Origin: Pseudomonadota bacterium
Lineage (GTDB): Bacteria > Pseudomonadota > Gammaproteobacteria > Acidiferrobacterales > Acidiferrobacteraceae
NCBI GenBank assembly: GCA_021816625.1
Contig: JAKAXM010000004.1
Span: 62,001 to 126,000, forward strand
Direction: 5' to 3'
DNA: 64,000 nt
The translations under genes and the position numbers were made by a program. The notes under the pieces are model-generated. The model did no database searches. It was not told the DNA's origin and saw only the letters and a program-made list of their open reading frames with translations. Below, in pieces: positions 18,456 through 26,676 of the stretch (position 1 is the stretch's first letter; each line of letters begins with the position of its first letter).

Positions 18456-19258
18456 ATCGATTCGCCGTCATGGGTTACCCCGTCAGCCATAGCCTCTCGC
18501 CGCGCATCCATTGCGCCTTTGGGGATCTCGTAGGGCGCCCGGTTTCTTACGAGCGGCGCGAGGTGCGCCCGCTTGGGCTCGCCACGGCCTTTGCCGCTTT
18601 CGTAAGGGACGGGGGGCGCGGGGCCAATGTGACGGTTCCCTTGAAGGGCGAGGCCTTTTCGTTGGCCCAACGCGTAACGGACCGCGCCCGCCGGGCGCAG
18701 GCCGTGAACACCTTGTACTATGAGGGCGACACCCTGGCAGGCGACAACACCGATGGCGTGGGTCTCATACGCGACCTCACGGTCAATCAGGGCCTCGTTC
18801 TCGCCGGCGCCCGAGTGCTGCTGCTCGGCGCCGGCGGGGCCGCCTGGGGTATCGCCGGCCCCTTGCTAGACGAGGGCCTGGCCGTGCTGGCCGTCGTCAA
18901 CCGTACGCCGGCGCGCGCGAAGCGTCTGGTCGCAGTCCTAGACGACGAACGGGTCTATCTGGGCGCGGAAGGGGCCGCTGCTGGTCCCTATGACCTCGTC
19001 ATCAACGCCACCGCCGCCGGTCTCGCCGGGGATCTGCCGGCGTTGCCGGCCGAGGCCTTCGCGGGGGCTGTCGTCTACGATCTGGTCTATGGGCCGGCGG
19101 CGCAGGCCTTTCTCGCGCACGCGCGCGCCCAGGGGGCCCGGCAAACGGTCGACGGCCTGGGCATGTTGGTCGAACAGGCGGCCGAATCCTTTTTTATTTG
19201 GCAGGGGGTGCGGCCGCCCACGGCCCCTGTGCTCGCCCAGTTGCGGTCCACGGCCTAG
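18452..19258 (+). CDS. aroE: Shikimate 5-dehydrogenase
   Basis: 268 residues from the ATG at 18452; the track ORF adds 53 residues in shadow of the exchanger gene. MNRFAVMGYPVSHSLSPRIH (shikimate-binding SLSP), ANVTVPLKGEAF (catalytic Lys), GDNTDGVGLIRDL and the NADP loop LLLGAGGAAWGI. Reduces 3-dehydroshikimate to shikimate in aromatic amino acid synthesis. Confidence 0.94.
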   Translation: MNRFAVMGYPVSHSLSPRIHCAFGDLVGRPVSYERREVRPLGLATAFAAFVRDGGRGANVTVPLKGEAFSLAQRVTDRARRAQAVNTLYYEGDTLAGDNTDGVGLIRDLTVNQGLVLAGARVLLLGAGGAAWGIAGPLLDEGLAVLAVVNRTPARAKRLVAVLDDERVYLGAEGAAAGPYDLVINATAAGLAGDLPALPAEAFAGAVVYDLVYGPAAQAFLAHARAQGARQTVDGLGMLVEQAAESFFIWQGVRPPTAPVLAQLRSTA

Positions 19259-19351
19259 CTAGTCGGGGCACTCCTGCCCGGGTCCGCGGTCCAGGATTTG
19301 GGGGCCGCGCCAGTCATGCTAGAGTAGGGTCCCGATACCAAAGGAGCGGCG

Positions 19352-21394
19352 ATGGCGCACGATAACCCCTTGTTGGCCTTGGATGGCCTGCCCCGTTTTG
19401 CGCATATCGAGCCGGACGCCATCCGCCCGGCGCTCGATACCATGCTCGCGCGCAGCAAGGCGATCGTGGAGGCGCATCTTGCGCAGCCGCCCGGGAGTGA
19501 CTGGGACGATGTCGTGGGGCCGCTCGAGCAGGCCGAGGTCGAGCTGCGCCGTTTCTGGTCCCCGATCGCGCATCTCAACGCCGTTGCCGACAGCGCCCCC
19601 CTGCGCGAGGCCTATAACGCAGGGCTTGCGCGGCTTACGGATTACCATACGAGCTACGCCCAGGACGAACGTATCTATCGCGCCTATAGCGCGGTGGCCG
19701 AGGGTCCCGCGTTCCCGCGCCTGAGCCGCGCCCGGCAGAAGGTGGTCACCAATGCCCTGCGCGACATGCGTCTGGCCGGCGTCGCGCTTCCCGCCGGACC
19801 CAAGGCGCGGTTCAAAGCGATTCAGGAGAAGCTCTCGGAGCTCACGAGCCGGTTCGAGCAGAATGTGTTGGATGCCACGGATGCCTATAGCCTCGTCATC
19901 ACCGATGAGACGCGGCTTGAGGGCATACCGCCCTCGGTGTTGGCTGCGGCCCGCAGCCACGCCCAAAAGCAGGGTCGCGACGGCTACCTCTTCACTCTCC
20001 AGGCGCCCAGCTATATCCCGGTCATGACCTATGCCCGTGACCGCGCCCTGCGGCGCACCCTGTACGAGGCCTATGTCACGCGCGCCGCACAGTCCGATCC
20101 GCACCACGACAACACGGCCCTGACCCAGGAGATCCTCGCCCTGCGCCAGGAGTCGGCGCACTTGCTCGGCTTCCCTCATTACGCGGATTATTCGCTTGCA
20201 ACCAAGATGGCGCGGGACGGAGCCGAGGTTCAGGCCTTTCTGCAAGACCTCGCGCGACGTAGCCGGCCCGCGGCCTTGCGCGAGTTGGCCGACCTGCGCA
20301 TCGAAGCCGACCGCGACGGAGTAAGTCTCGAGGCCTGGGATACCGCCTACTATAGTGAGCGGCTCAAAGAGCGACGTTTTCAGTTTTCCGAAGAGGATCT
20401 GCGACCCTATTTCCCGGTCCCGCGCGTCCTGCATGGCCTTTTCAAGCTGACCGAGCGGCTCTATGACGTGCGTATCGCGGCCCGCACGGATGTGGAGACA
20501 TGGCATCCCGACGTGCTGTTTTATGAAATTGCCGATACGGACGGTCGTGTCCGTGCCCAGTTTTACCTCGACTTATATGCGCGTGAGCGCAAGCGGGGCG
20601 GGGCCTGGATGGATGAGTGTTGCGTGCGCGCGGTGACGGCTGCCGGTGTGCGTTTGCCGGTCGCTTATCTCACATGCAATTTCTCGTCCCCGGGGCCCGA
20701 CCATCCCGCTTTATTGCGGCATGACGAGGTCGAGACCCTGTTCCATGAGTTCGGTCATGGGCTCCATCACATGCTGACGCGGGTCGACGAGCCGGCAGTC
20801 GCCGGGATCAACGGCGTCCCCTGGGATGCAGTGGAACTGCCGAGCCAGTTCATGGAAAACTTCTGCTGGGAACGCGAGGTGATCGACCTGATCGGTGCCC
20901 ACTACGAGACCGGCGCGCCCGTTCCGGATGAGCTTTTTGGGCGGCTGCGTTCGGCGCGCACCTTTCAGGCGGCCCTGCAGATGCTAAGACAGGTGGAGTT
21001 CGCGCTGTTTGATATTCGTCTGCACAGCGACTTTGATCCGGCCCAGGGGTCTGTGCACGCGCTCCTCGAGTCGGTGCGCGATGAGGTGGCGGTCATGAAG
21101 CCGCCGGCCTTCAATCGGTTCGAGAATAGTTTTACGCATATATTCGCTGGCGGCTATGCCGCGGGTTACTACAGTTATAAGTGGGCCGAGGTGCTATCGG
21201 CCGACGCCTTCGGCCCGTTTGCGGAACATGGTGTCTTTGACCGCACCACGGGACTGTCCTTTCTGCACAATATTCTCGAGCGGGGCGGCGAAGCCGATCC
21301 CCGCGAGCTGTTCGAGAAGTTCCGCGGCCGCGCGCCGTCCATAGACGCGCTGCTCAAACAAAGTGGACTCTACGAGACGGAGGGGACAGTATGA
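19352..21394 (+). CDS. prlC: Oligopeptidase A, M3 metallopeptidase
   Basis: 680 residues, full length for oligopeptidase A. Zinc motif in ETLFHEFGHGLHHML near residue 463 with the downstream Glu in LPSQFMENFCWE. NPLLALDGLPRFAHIEPDAIRPAL at the N-terminus is typical. It degrades peptides, including cleaved signal peptides, in the cytoplasm. A ribosome site (aaaggag) precedes the ATG. The last codons overlap the next gene by 4 bp. Confidence 0.95.
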   Translation: MAHDNPLLALDGLPRFAHIEPDAIRPALDTMLARSKAIVEAHLAQPPGSDWDDVVGPLEQAEVELRRFWSPIAHLNAVADSAPLREAYNAGLARLTDYHTSYAQDERIYRAYSAVAEGPAFPRLSRARQKVVTNALRDMRLAGVALPAGPKARFKAIQEKLSELTSRFEQNVLDATDAYSLVITDETRLEGIPPSVLAAARSHAQKQGRDGYLFTLQAPSYIPVMTYARDRALRRTLYEAYVTRAAQSDPHHDNTALTQEILALRQESAHLLGFPHYADYSLATKMARDGAEVQAFLQDLARRSRPAALRELADLRIEADRDGVSLEAWDTAYYSERLKERRFQFSEEDLRPYFPVPRVLHGLFKLTERLYDVRIAARTDVETWHPDVLFYEIADTDGRVRAQFYLDLYARERKRGGAWMDECCVRAVTAAGVRLPVAYLTCNFSSPGPDHPALLRHDEVETLFHEFGHGLHHMLTRVDEPAVAGINGVPWDAVELPSQFMENFCWEREVIDLIGAHYETGAPVPDELFGRLRSARTFQAALQMLRQVEFALFDIRLHSDFDPAQGSVHALLESVRDEVAVMKPPAFNRFENSFTHIFAGGYAAGYYSYKWAEVLSADAFGPFAEHGVFDRTTGLSFLHNILERGGEADPRELFEKFRGRAPSIDALLKQSGLYETEGTV

Positions 21395-21849
21395 ATCGAT
21401 GGCTGGTTTTCATGGGGGCGCTCCTCGTGGCGGCGGGCGTGCAGGCGGCGACTCTCTACCGTTGGGTGGCCCCCAACGGCTCGGTCACCTACCAAAATAC
21501 CCCGCCGCCGGCCTCGGCCGGCCATGTGCAGGTGATGCACCTGGGCGGTCATCCGCATCCCGGCGCACTGCGGGCGGCCTTGAGCGCCCTGCACCCGGTC
21601 GTGCTCTACAAGGCACCGCACTGCCAGCCGTGCCGGCAGGCCAGCGCTTATCTACGCGGGCGCAAGGTACCGTTTCACGCCATCGACGTAAGTCGCAATC
21701 AATCGGCATTGCGGGCGATGAAGGAGAAAACAGGTAGTACCACCGTTCCCACGATCATGGTCGGACACCATGCCCTTGTGGGTTTCGTCCCCTCGGTCTT
21801 GCGCGAGGAGTTGACGGCCGCAGGTTATCTATCTAGCCCCTCGCACTAG
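21391..21849 (+). CDS. Secreted glutaredoxin-like protein with DUF4124 segment
   Basis: 152 residues. Signal peptide (WLVFMGALLVAAGVQA), then a short DUF4124-type segment (TLYRWVAPNGSVTYQNTPPP), then a glutaredoxin fold with the active site APHCQPCRQA (CxxC) and the cis-proline segment STTVPTIMVG. Probably a periplasmic thiol-disulfide protein. It overlaps prlC by 4 bp. The redox partner is not evident nearby. Confidence 0.85.
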   Translation: MNRWLVFMGALLVAAGVQAATLYRWVAPNGSVTYQNTPPPASAGHVQVMHLGGHPHPGALRAALSALHPVVLYKAPHCQPCRQASAYLRGRKVPFHAIDVSRNQSALRAMKEKTGSTTVPTIMVGHHALVGFVPSVLREELTAAGYLSSPSH

Positions 21850-21898
21850 ACGTGCCGATCGAGGCTCCGGGGCCGGTCCTGCGGGACACGAGGCCGTC

Positions 21899-22675
21899 TT
21901 GAAGGTCGCCACCTGGAACGTGAATTCGCTGCGGGTGCGTCTACCGCAGGTCGAGGAATGGCTGCGGCGGGTTGCGCCGGATGTCTTGTGCCTGCAGGAG
22001 ACCAAGGTGCAAGACCGCGACTTTCCGCAGGAGGCCTTTGCGGCGCTCGGCTATCAGGTCGTTTTTCATGGCCAGCGCAGCTATAACGGCGTGGCCATCG
22101 CCGCGCGCGGCCCCCTATCGGATGTCAGCTGCGGGCTCCAGGGCTTTGCCGATGAGCAGTGTCGGGCCCTGTCGGCGCGCTACCGGGGCGTGAGGATAGC
22201 CAGTCTCTATGTCCCCAACGGCACGGCCCTCGATTCCCCCCGGTACCCTTACAAACTCGACTGGCTGCGGGCCTTGAAGGCCCAGGCCGCCCTATGGCTT
22301 GCCGAGGGCCCCGAGCTCGTCCTCGCCGGGGACTTCAATATCGCGCCCGCCGATCGTGACGTCTATGATCCGGTGGCCTGGGTTGGTTCGGTATTGGTGA
22401 GCGAGCCGGAGCGCGAGGCGTTTCGTGCGCTGCTCACCGAGGGGTTTGCCGACGCCCTAGGCGAACTGCCGGGTGCCGAACACGGCTATACCTGGTGGGA
22501 TTATCGGGCCGCGGCCTTCCGCCGCGACCAGGGCCTACGGATCGATCACATCCTCTTGAGTCGCGTGCTCGCCCCGCGTCTGATCCGCGCGGGCGTCGAT
22601 CGCACACCCCGCGCGGCGTCCCGCCCCTCGGATCACGCGCCGGTCCTAGCCGAGGTGGGAGAGGGCACCGTTTAA
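21899..22675 (+). CDS. xth: Exodeoxyribonuclease III
   Basis: 258 residues from a TTG start at 21899; no ATG lies nearer the conserved MKVATWNVNSLRVRLPQ N-terminus. Active-site motifs: VLCLQETKVQDRDFP, LAGDFNIAPADRDVYD, RIDHILLSRVL and SDHAPVLAEV. Acts as an AP endonuclease and 3'-5' exonuclease in base excision repair. Last housekeeping gene before the accessory block. Confidence 0.94.
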   Translation: MKVATWNVNSLRVRLPQVEEWLRRVAPDVLCLQETKVQDRDFPQEAFAALGYQVVFHGQRSYNGVAIAARGPLSDVSCGLQGFADEQCRALSARYRGVRIASLYVPNGTALDSPRYPYKLDWLRALKAQAALWLAEGPELVLAGDFNIAPADRDVYDPVAWVGSVLVSEPEREAFRALLTEGFADALGELPGAEHGYTWWDYRAAAFRRDQGLRIDHILLSRVLAPRLIRAGVDRTPRAASRPSDHAPVLAEVGEGTV

Positions 22676-22689
22676 AACGCCGCCATCTT

Positions 22690-22719
22690 GCGTCCTGTAA
22701 CTATAACGATACAGGACGC
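22690..22719. repeat. Perfect inverted repeat GCGTCCTGTA-N10-TACAGGACGC
   Basis: Two 10-base arms match exactly around a 10-base A/T-richer spacer. There is no T-run on either side, so a terminator is unlikely. It lies about 225 bases upstream of the -24 box. Candidate activator binding site for the sigma-54 regulator at the other end of the block; this role is inference. Confidence 0.6.
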
Positions 22720-22761
22720 GCTCACTCTAAACACCTTACGAAAAATAGAAACCCCTTCTAA

Positions 22762-22780
22762 GCGCCGGCAGTGCCGGCGC
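22762..22780. repeat. Perfect palindrome GCGCCGGCA-G-TGCCGGCGC
   Basis: Nine-base arms around one central base, 165-180 bases upstream of the putative -24 box. Could be a second protein site, or a weak hairpin ending transcription from the exonuclease gene; there is no T-run. GC-rich palindromes arise readily in this genome, so its meaning is uncertain. Confidence 0.4.
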
Positions 22781-22941
22781 CCCCCTGTCACGGATATGAG
22801 ACGGTCGAACCCCGGCCGTCGGCCACCCCGGGATTTTCCTGGGTGCGGCCTTACAGTCGCGGCCGTTTGGGGCCTTCCGCGTGATGTGCCGATACCGAGC
22901 GAACCCATCCCTTTCAAGGGCTTAACGAGTCACGAGCCCTA

Positions 22942-22958
22942 TTGGCATGGTTTTTGTT
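22942..22958 (+). promoter_or_regulatory. Sigma-54 (-24/-12) promoter candidate
   Basis: TTGGCATGGTTTTTGTT matches the consensus YTGGCACGNNNNTTGCW closely: GG at 22944-22945, correct ten-base spacing, then TTGT where GC is usual. Transcription would start near 22969, leaving a leader of about 55 bases to the ATG at 23025. A VpsR/FleQ-like sigma-54 activator is encoded at the end of the same block, which supports the call. The GT in place of GC at -12 is the weak point. Confidence 0.55.
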
Positions 22959-23024
22959 AATGGGCATGCCCGAGGCGCACGAAGGGCAGTATGCCCGGGA
23001 CGCCACATCACGATGGACCTGATT

Positions 23025-23630
23025 ATGAAAACGGCCCTGCTCTTTGTGATCGGACTTACGGTCCCCGTACTCGCGGGTGCCAAGGGGCTTGCACGCCCCC
23101 CCGCCGTCGCGCACAACGCCGCGATCCTTGCGGGCGCCACTTTGAGCGGAGGTCGGGGCTTGGCCACGATCAACGAGGCATCCGGCCATGGCAACGTGCA
23201 GGCCAACGCCGACGCCATCGCCCAGGGAGGCGCGGCGGTCGCATCGGTCCACCAGCACCTCACCGGCACGGTCGCGGGACTCGCCGCTGACAGCGCCGTG
23301 ATCGGCGGTCAGGCCTTCGCCCGTTTTGCCGGCATCCTGGATATCAATCAGGCGGCTGGGAGTAACAACGCCGAGGCCAATAGCATGACGCTCGCCCGCT
23401 CCCTGCGTCCTTTGAGTCTTAGTGCGCTGACCAGGATCGCGCCGCCCATCCGGGCGGTAAATCACACCCAGGTAAGGTCGGGATCGGCGGGTGCTTCACG
23501 TAGCGTGACGGTATCCCAGGAGGCGCTCAAGGGCGTCACGGGGATCGCCCAAGTGACGCAGGCGGCCGGTTCCGGAAATACCTTGAGCAATAGCGTCACC
23601 GTAAACATATCTGCGGGCATACGTCCGTAG
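23025..23630 (+). CDS. Secreted Asn/Gly-rich protein with three fibre-type motifs
   Basis: 201 residues from the ATG at 23025 (a start at 23013 is also possible; the track start 22947 overlaps the promoter). Signal peptide MKTALLFVIGLTVPVLAGA. The mature part holds three degenerate motifs: ATINEASGHGNVQANADAIA, DINQAAGSNNAEANSMTLA and QVTQAAGSGNTLSNSVTV. These share the xQAxGxxNxxxNxxxxA pattern with the ten-repeat protein next door, so this may be a minor or nucleating subunit, comparable in position to FapB in Fap operons. No enzyme features. Function is inferred from context. Confidence 0.7.
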   Translation: MKTALLFVIGLTVPVLAGAKGLARPPAVAHNAAILAGATLSGGRGLATINEASGHGNVQANADAIAQGGAAVASVHQHLTGTVAGLAADSAVIGGQAFARFAGILDINQAAGSNNAEANSMTLARSLRPLSLSALTRIAPPIRAVNHTQVRSGSAGASRSVTVSQEALKGVTGIAQVTQAAGSGNTLSNSVTVNISAGIRP

Positions 23631-23641
23631 GGGTGCAAGAA

Positions 23642-23665
23642 GGCTGGCTTTAGCAGCCGTTTTTT
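23642..23665 (+). terminator. Weak hairpin with T-run between the two subunit genes
   Basis: GGCTG-gctttag-CAGCC followed by gTTTTTT, sitting between the first secreted-protein gene and the ribosome site of the repeat protein. The stem has only five base pairs, so read-through should be substantial; it could act as an attenuator. Confidence 0.45.
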
Positions 23666-23685
23666 AACTTGAAAAGGAGAGGTGT

Positions 23686-25923
23686 ATGGCAATTCAACGG
23701 AAACTCCGCACCATCGTGGTAGCCGTCGGCATGGCGCTCGCGGCCCCCGTGGTCGTGGCCAAGACGACCGGTGTTGCAACCGCGAATGCAAACAGCAGTC
23801 AAATGGCCGGCGGGTCCATTGACTTTGCTCAGGGCACGGTCAATAGCGCTACCGTCAGCAATAACGTCCTGCAAAACGCTAAGGGCAACATAGGCGTGAA
23901 CATCGGTGCCGGTAGCGGCAACATGCAGGGCAACAACACCGATATCGCCTACACCAACGGCTCCCTGACCCGTCATACGAGCGACGTCGCAAGCGTCGCG
24001 AGCATGCAGTGGGGCAATGCCTTCGCCCTGAGCCTCTCCGAAGGCGTCACCAACACCGCAAGCGCCGCCGACAACGTCCTGCAGAACGCCTCCGGCAACA
24101 TCGGCGTAAACGTGGCCTCCGGCAGCGCCAACATGCAGGTGAACAGCACCGCCCTGACCCATAGCAATGGGGTGCTGCCAGGCGGCGTGGCCGATGCCAC
24201 CGCGACGAGCCTCCAGGGGATGGGCCCCTTGGGCCTCGCGGGCACCGAAGGCGATAACGACAGCGCCTCGCTTTCAAACCACGTCCTACAGGATGCCTCC
24301 GGCAATATCGGCGTAAACGTCGCCGCGGGCGATCAGAACATGCAGGGTAACGCGCTTGCGGTCGCCTACAACAATGGCGGCGTGACCGCCTACGCCGGCG
24401 CGGCCAGCATGCAGATGGCCGGATTGATCGGTGCCTTGACAATCGCGGCCGACAACGACGCGACCTTGTCAAACCACGTCCTGCAGAACGCCTCCGGCAA
24501 TATCGGGGTCAACGTCGCAGCCGGTGTGCAGAACATGCAGCACAACGGCCTCTCGGTCGCCACCGCTAATGCCGTGTATCCCTTCTCGCCCACCGTCACG
24601 AGCGGCGCAAGCGTGGCTGCGGTGAACAACGCCCAGTCGGCAGGCGCCCTAGCCGGTAGTCTCAACATGGGTTCCGACAACGACGCGAGCCTCGCAAACC
24701 ACGTCCTGCAGAACGCCTCCGGCAACATCGGCGTAAACGCCGCTGCCGGCACGCAGAACATGCAGTCCAACGGGGTTGCGATGGCGACCGGTCTTACGAC
24801 CGAATCGGCGGGCGCAGCCACGACCACGGTGGGCAACGCCCAGGCCGTCGGACCCTTGGGCGGTTCTTTGAGCCTCGGGGGCGACGATGACGCCTTTCTC
24901 ACCAATGGCGTCCTGCAGAACGCCTCCGGCAATATCGCGGCCAACGTCGCAGCCGGCGCCGACAATATGCAGGCCAATAACGTGGGCTATGCGTTTAACC
25001 ACGCAGGCCAGAGCGCCACGTCTGTGATCGACAACGATCAGGGGACCGAGGGTTTCGATGGGGATGCCGCGCTTTTGTCGCTTACCGCCTACGGCAACGA
25101 CCACGCCTACCTGAACGACCATGTCCTGCAGAACGCCTCCGGCAATATCGGGGTCAACGCCGCCGCCGGTCAATGGAACGGGCAGGCCAATAATCTGGCC
25201 ATAGCCACGGCCGCTGGCGCTGTAAACAGCACCACGACCGCGACGGCCGGCATCGCCGACAACCAGGCGAGCAATATGAGCCTCGAGTGGCTGCCGTCGG
25301 TCGCGTTTAGTGTGAGCGGTGTTATGCGGGCCTCGCTGTCCGACAAGGTCCTGCAGAATGCCTCCGGCAACATCGGCGTAAACGTGGCCTCCGGCGTGCA
25401 GAACGTACAGGCCAACAATACGGCGCTTGCCTTTGGTGATGGTACCGGTACCGGCGACATGGACGGTGACAACACCGGTGGGCCGGCGGTGGCCAGCATT
25501 ACCGGGCGTCAGCTATCGGGACCCTACTCCATGGCCGCGAACATCGGTTCCACGAACAGCGCGAGCGTTGCCAATGACGTGCTGCAAAACGCCGCCGGCA
25601 AGATCGGGGCGAACGTGGCGGCCGGCGTCCAGAACATGCAGAGCAATGATCTGGCCTACGCCTTCAACCAAGCGGGCAGCAATGCCAGCGCGTCGACCGA
25701 GGTCTCGCAGGTATCGTTGGGCGCCATCGCCACGGATCAGCCAGTCAGCTTCTATACGGGCGGCGACATGGACTCCGACAACTCGGTCACCGTGCCTGTG
25801 ACCAACACGGCGGAGGTCTCCAACAACGTCCTGCAGAACGCTTCGGGCGACATCGGGCTAAACGTCGCGGCGGGGGCTGCCAATATGCAGCGCAACACCC
25901 TGACGATCGCGGACGCCGACTAG
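23686..25923 (+). CDS. Large secreted repeat protein, putative fibre or amyloid subunit
   Basis: 745 residues. Signal peptide MAIQRKLRTIVVAVGMALAAPVVVA. The rest is ten repeats of about 64-82 residues, each with a core like NHVLQNASGNIGVNVAAG, then QNMQxNxLAxA, followed by a variable Ser/Thr/Ala/Gly stretch. The last repeat ends the protein. There is no cysteine or charged catalytic cluster. Regular Asn, Gln and Gly spacing suggests a beta-solenoid or amyloid-like fibre. I recall similar motifs in proteobacterial proteins labelled adhesin or cell-surface protein, but cannot check. A strong ribosome site (aaaggagagg) precedes the ATG and a strong terminator follows, fitting high-level expression of a major structural subunit. 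Confidence 0.75.
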   Translation: MAIQRKLRTIVVAVGMALAAPVVVAKTTGVATANANSSQMAGGSIDFAQGTVNSATVSNNVLQNAKGNIGVNIGAGSGNMQGNNTDIAYTNGSLTRHTSDVASVASMQWGNAFALSLSEGVTNTASAADNVLQNASGNIGVNVASGSANMQVNSTALTHSNGVLPGGVADATATSLQGMGPLGLAGTEGDNDSASLSNHVLQDASGNIGVNVAAGDQNMQGNALAVAYNNGGVTAYAGAASMQMAGLIGALTIAADNDATLSNHVLQNASGNIGVNVAAGVQNMQHNGLSVATANAVYPFSPTVTSGASVAAVNNAQSAGALAGSLNMGSDNDASLANHVLQNASGNIGVNAAAGTQNMQSNGVAMATGLTTESAGAATTTVGNAQAVGPLGGSLSLGGDDDAFLTNGVLQNASGNIAANVAAGADNMQANNVGYAFNHAGQSATSVIDNDQGTEGFDGDAALLSLTAYGNDHAYLNDHVLQNASGNIGVNAAAGQWNGQANNLAIATAAGAVNSTTTATAGIADNQASNMSLEWLPSVAFSVSGVMRASLSDKVLQNASGNIGVNVASGVQNVQANNTALAFGDGTGTGDMDGDNTGGPAVASITGRQLSGPYSMAANIGSTNSASVANDVLQNAAGKIGANVAAGVQNMQSNDLAYAFNQAGSNASASTEVSQVSLGAIATDQPVSFYTGGDMDSDNSVTVPVTNTAEVSNNVLQNASGDIGLNVAAGAANMQRNTLTIADAD
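23858..25920 (+). repeat. Ten tandem in-frame repeats in the fibre gene
   Basis: The core gtcctgcagaacgcctccgg recurs with few changes near 23868, 24078, 24284, 24477, 24705, 24911, 25125, 25350, 25580 and 25828, a period of roughly 190-250 bases. DNA identity is highest in repeats 2-5 and 7-8. Such repeats can expand or contract by recombination. Confidence 0.8.
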
Positions 25924-25934
25924 GCGTTATGGTG

Positions 25935-25967
25935 GCGGGCGGGGGTTCGCCCCCGCCCGCTTTTCTT
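25935..25967 (+). terminator. Strong Rho-independent terminator after the repeat protein
   Basis: Eleven-base perfect stem GCGGGCGGGGG / CCCCCGCCCGC around a TTCG tetraloop, followed by TTTTCTT. It lies between the major repeat protein and the peptidase gene, so downstream genes would depend on read-through or another promoter. Confidence 0.85.
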
Positions 25968-25986
25968 AACCAAAGAGGAAGACGAC

Positions 25987-26673
25987 ATGCCGTACCGCCT
26001 GGGGTTATCGCTGCTGGCCCTCGTGCTTATGCCGGGTTTGGCGCGCGCGGGAACGGTCGTGTTCAACGGTTTCGGCGGCGTGCCCATCATGCGGCATGTC
26101 ACCAGTATTCGCGGACTTGAGTTCCGCGGCGTAGTGCGCCAGCGCACCGATTACAGCTGCGGGGCGGCGGCCATCGCGACCATCCTTGATTTCGCCTACG
26201 GACGCCGTCTGTCCGAAGATCAGGTGATCGTGGGGATGCTGAAGGTCAGTAATCGCAAAGTCGTAAAGCAGAAGGGGTTCTCGATGCTGGACATGGCGCG
26301 CTATCTCGCGCGCCTGGGTCTGCACGGGGCTGGCTACAAGATATCGCCGACGCTCTTGCCGAGCCTACGCGTGCCTGTGGTCGTGCTCCTGAACATCAAG
26401 GGTTACGAACACTTCGTCGTGTTAAAGGGCGTGGTCGCGGGCCGCGCCTTTCTCGCGGATCCCGAGTTTGGGAACCGCAGCATGGCCGTGGGGACATTCA
26501 TAAAGGATTGGGACGATGTCGTGTTCATCGTCATGGGTCCGCATTATGACAAGGCCACGCCTTTGCGGGCCCACCTAAAGGCCGTGCGCGTCCATGGTCT
26601 GTTGGCGGCCATGGAACGCAGCGAGACGCGGAATTTGCGGGAATTCGGTTTTATTCCCGCTACCGATTTCTAA
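25987..26673 (+). CDS. C39-type cysteine peptidase, exported (FapD-like)
   Basis: 228 residues. Signal peptide ending GLARA, so periplasmic. Peptidase C39 features: Gln and Cys in RQRTDYSCGAAAIATIL near residue 58, His in KGYEHFVVLKG near 140 and Asp in FLADPEFG near 158. No ABC transporter domains are attached, unlike bacteriocin exporters. A stand-alone C39 protein in a fibre operon is also found in the Fap system (FapD), where it is thought to help export or process subunits. A ribosome site (agaggaag) precedes the ATG. Target unknown; the Gly-rich neighbours are candidates. Confidence 0.85.
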   Translation: MPYRLGLSLLALVLMPGLARAGTVVFNGFGGVPIMRHVTSIRGLEFRGVVRQRTDYSCGAAAIATILDFAYGRRLSEDQVIVGMLKVSNRKVVKQKGFSMLDMARYLARLGLHGAGYKISPTLLPSLRVPVVVLLNIKGYEHFVVLKGVVAGRAFLADPEFGNRSMAVGTFIKDWDDVVFIVMGPHYDKATPLRAHLKAVRVHGLLAAMERSETRNLREFGFIPATDF

Positions 26674-26676
26674 CGA

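Larger units (their letters stand above)
22676..23024 (+). promoter_or_regulatory. Long regulatory intergenic region ahead of fibre block
   Basis: About 350 bases between the exonuclease gene and the first secreted-protein gene. It contains two perfect inverted repeats and a sigma-54-type promoter match, listed separately, and no convincing gene. The spacing (inverted repeats about 165-255 bases upstream of the promoter) fits an enhancer-activated promoter. The track ORF starting at 22947 begins inside the promoter element, which argues for a later start. Confidence 0.6.

Noticed and set aside
19259-19351. GGGCA-CTCC-TGCCC hairpin after aroE
   Set aside because: Five-base stem without a T-run; likely chance in GC-rich DNA.
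23858-25920. Regular DNA repeats that could suggest a CRISPR-like array
   Set aside because: The period is 190-250 bases, repeats are in frame and encode a protein motif; spacing is far too long for CRISPR.
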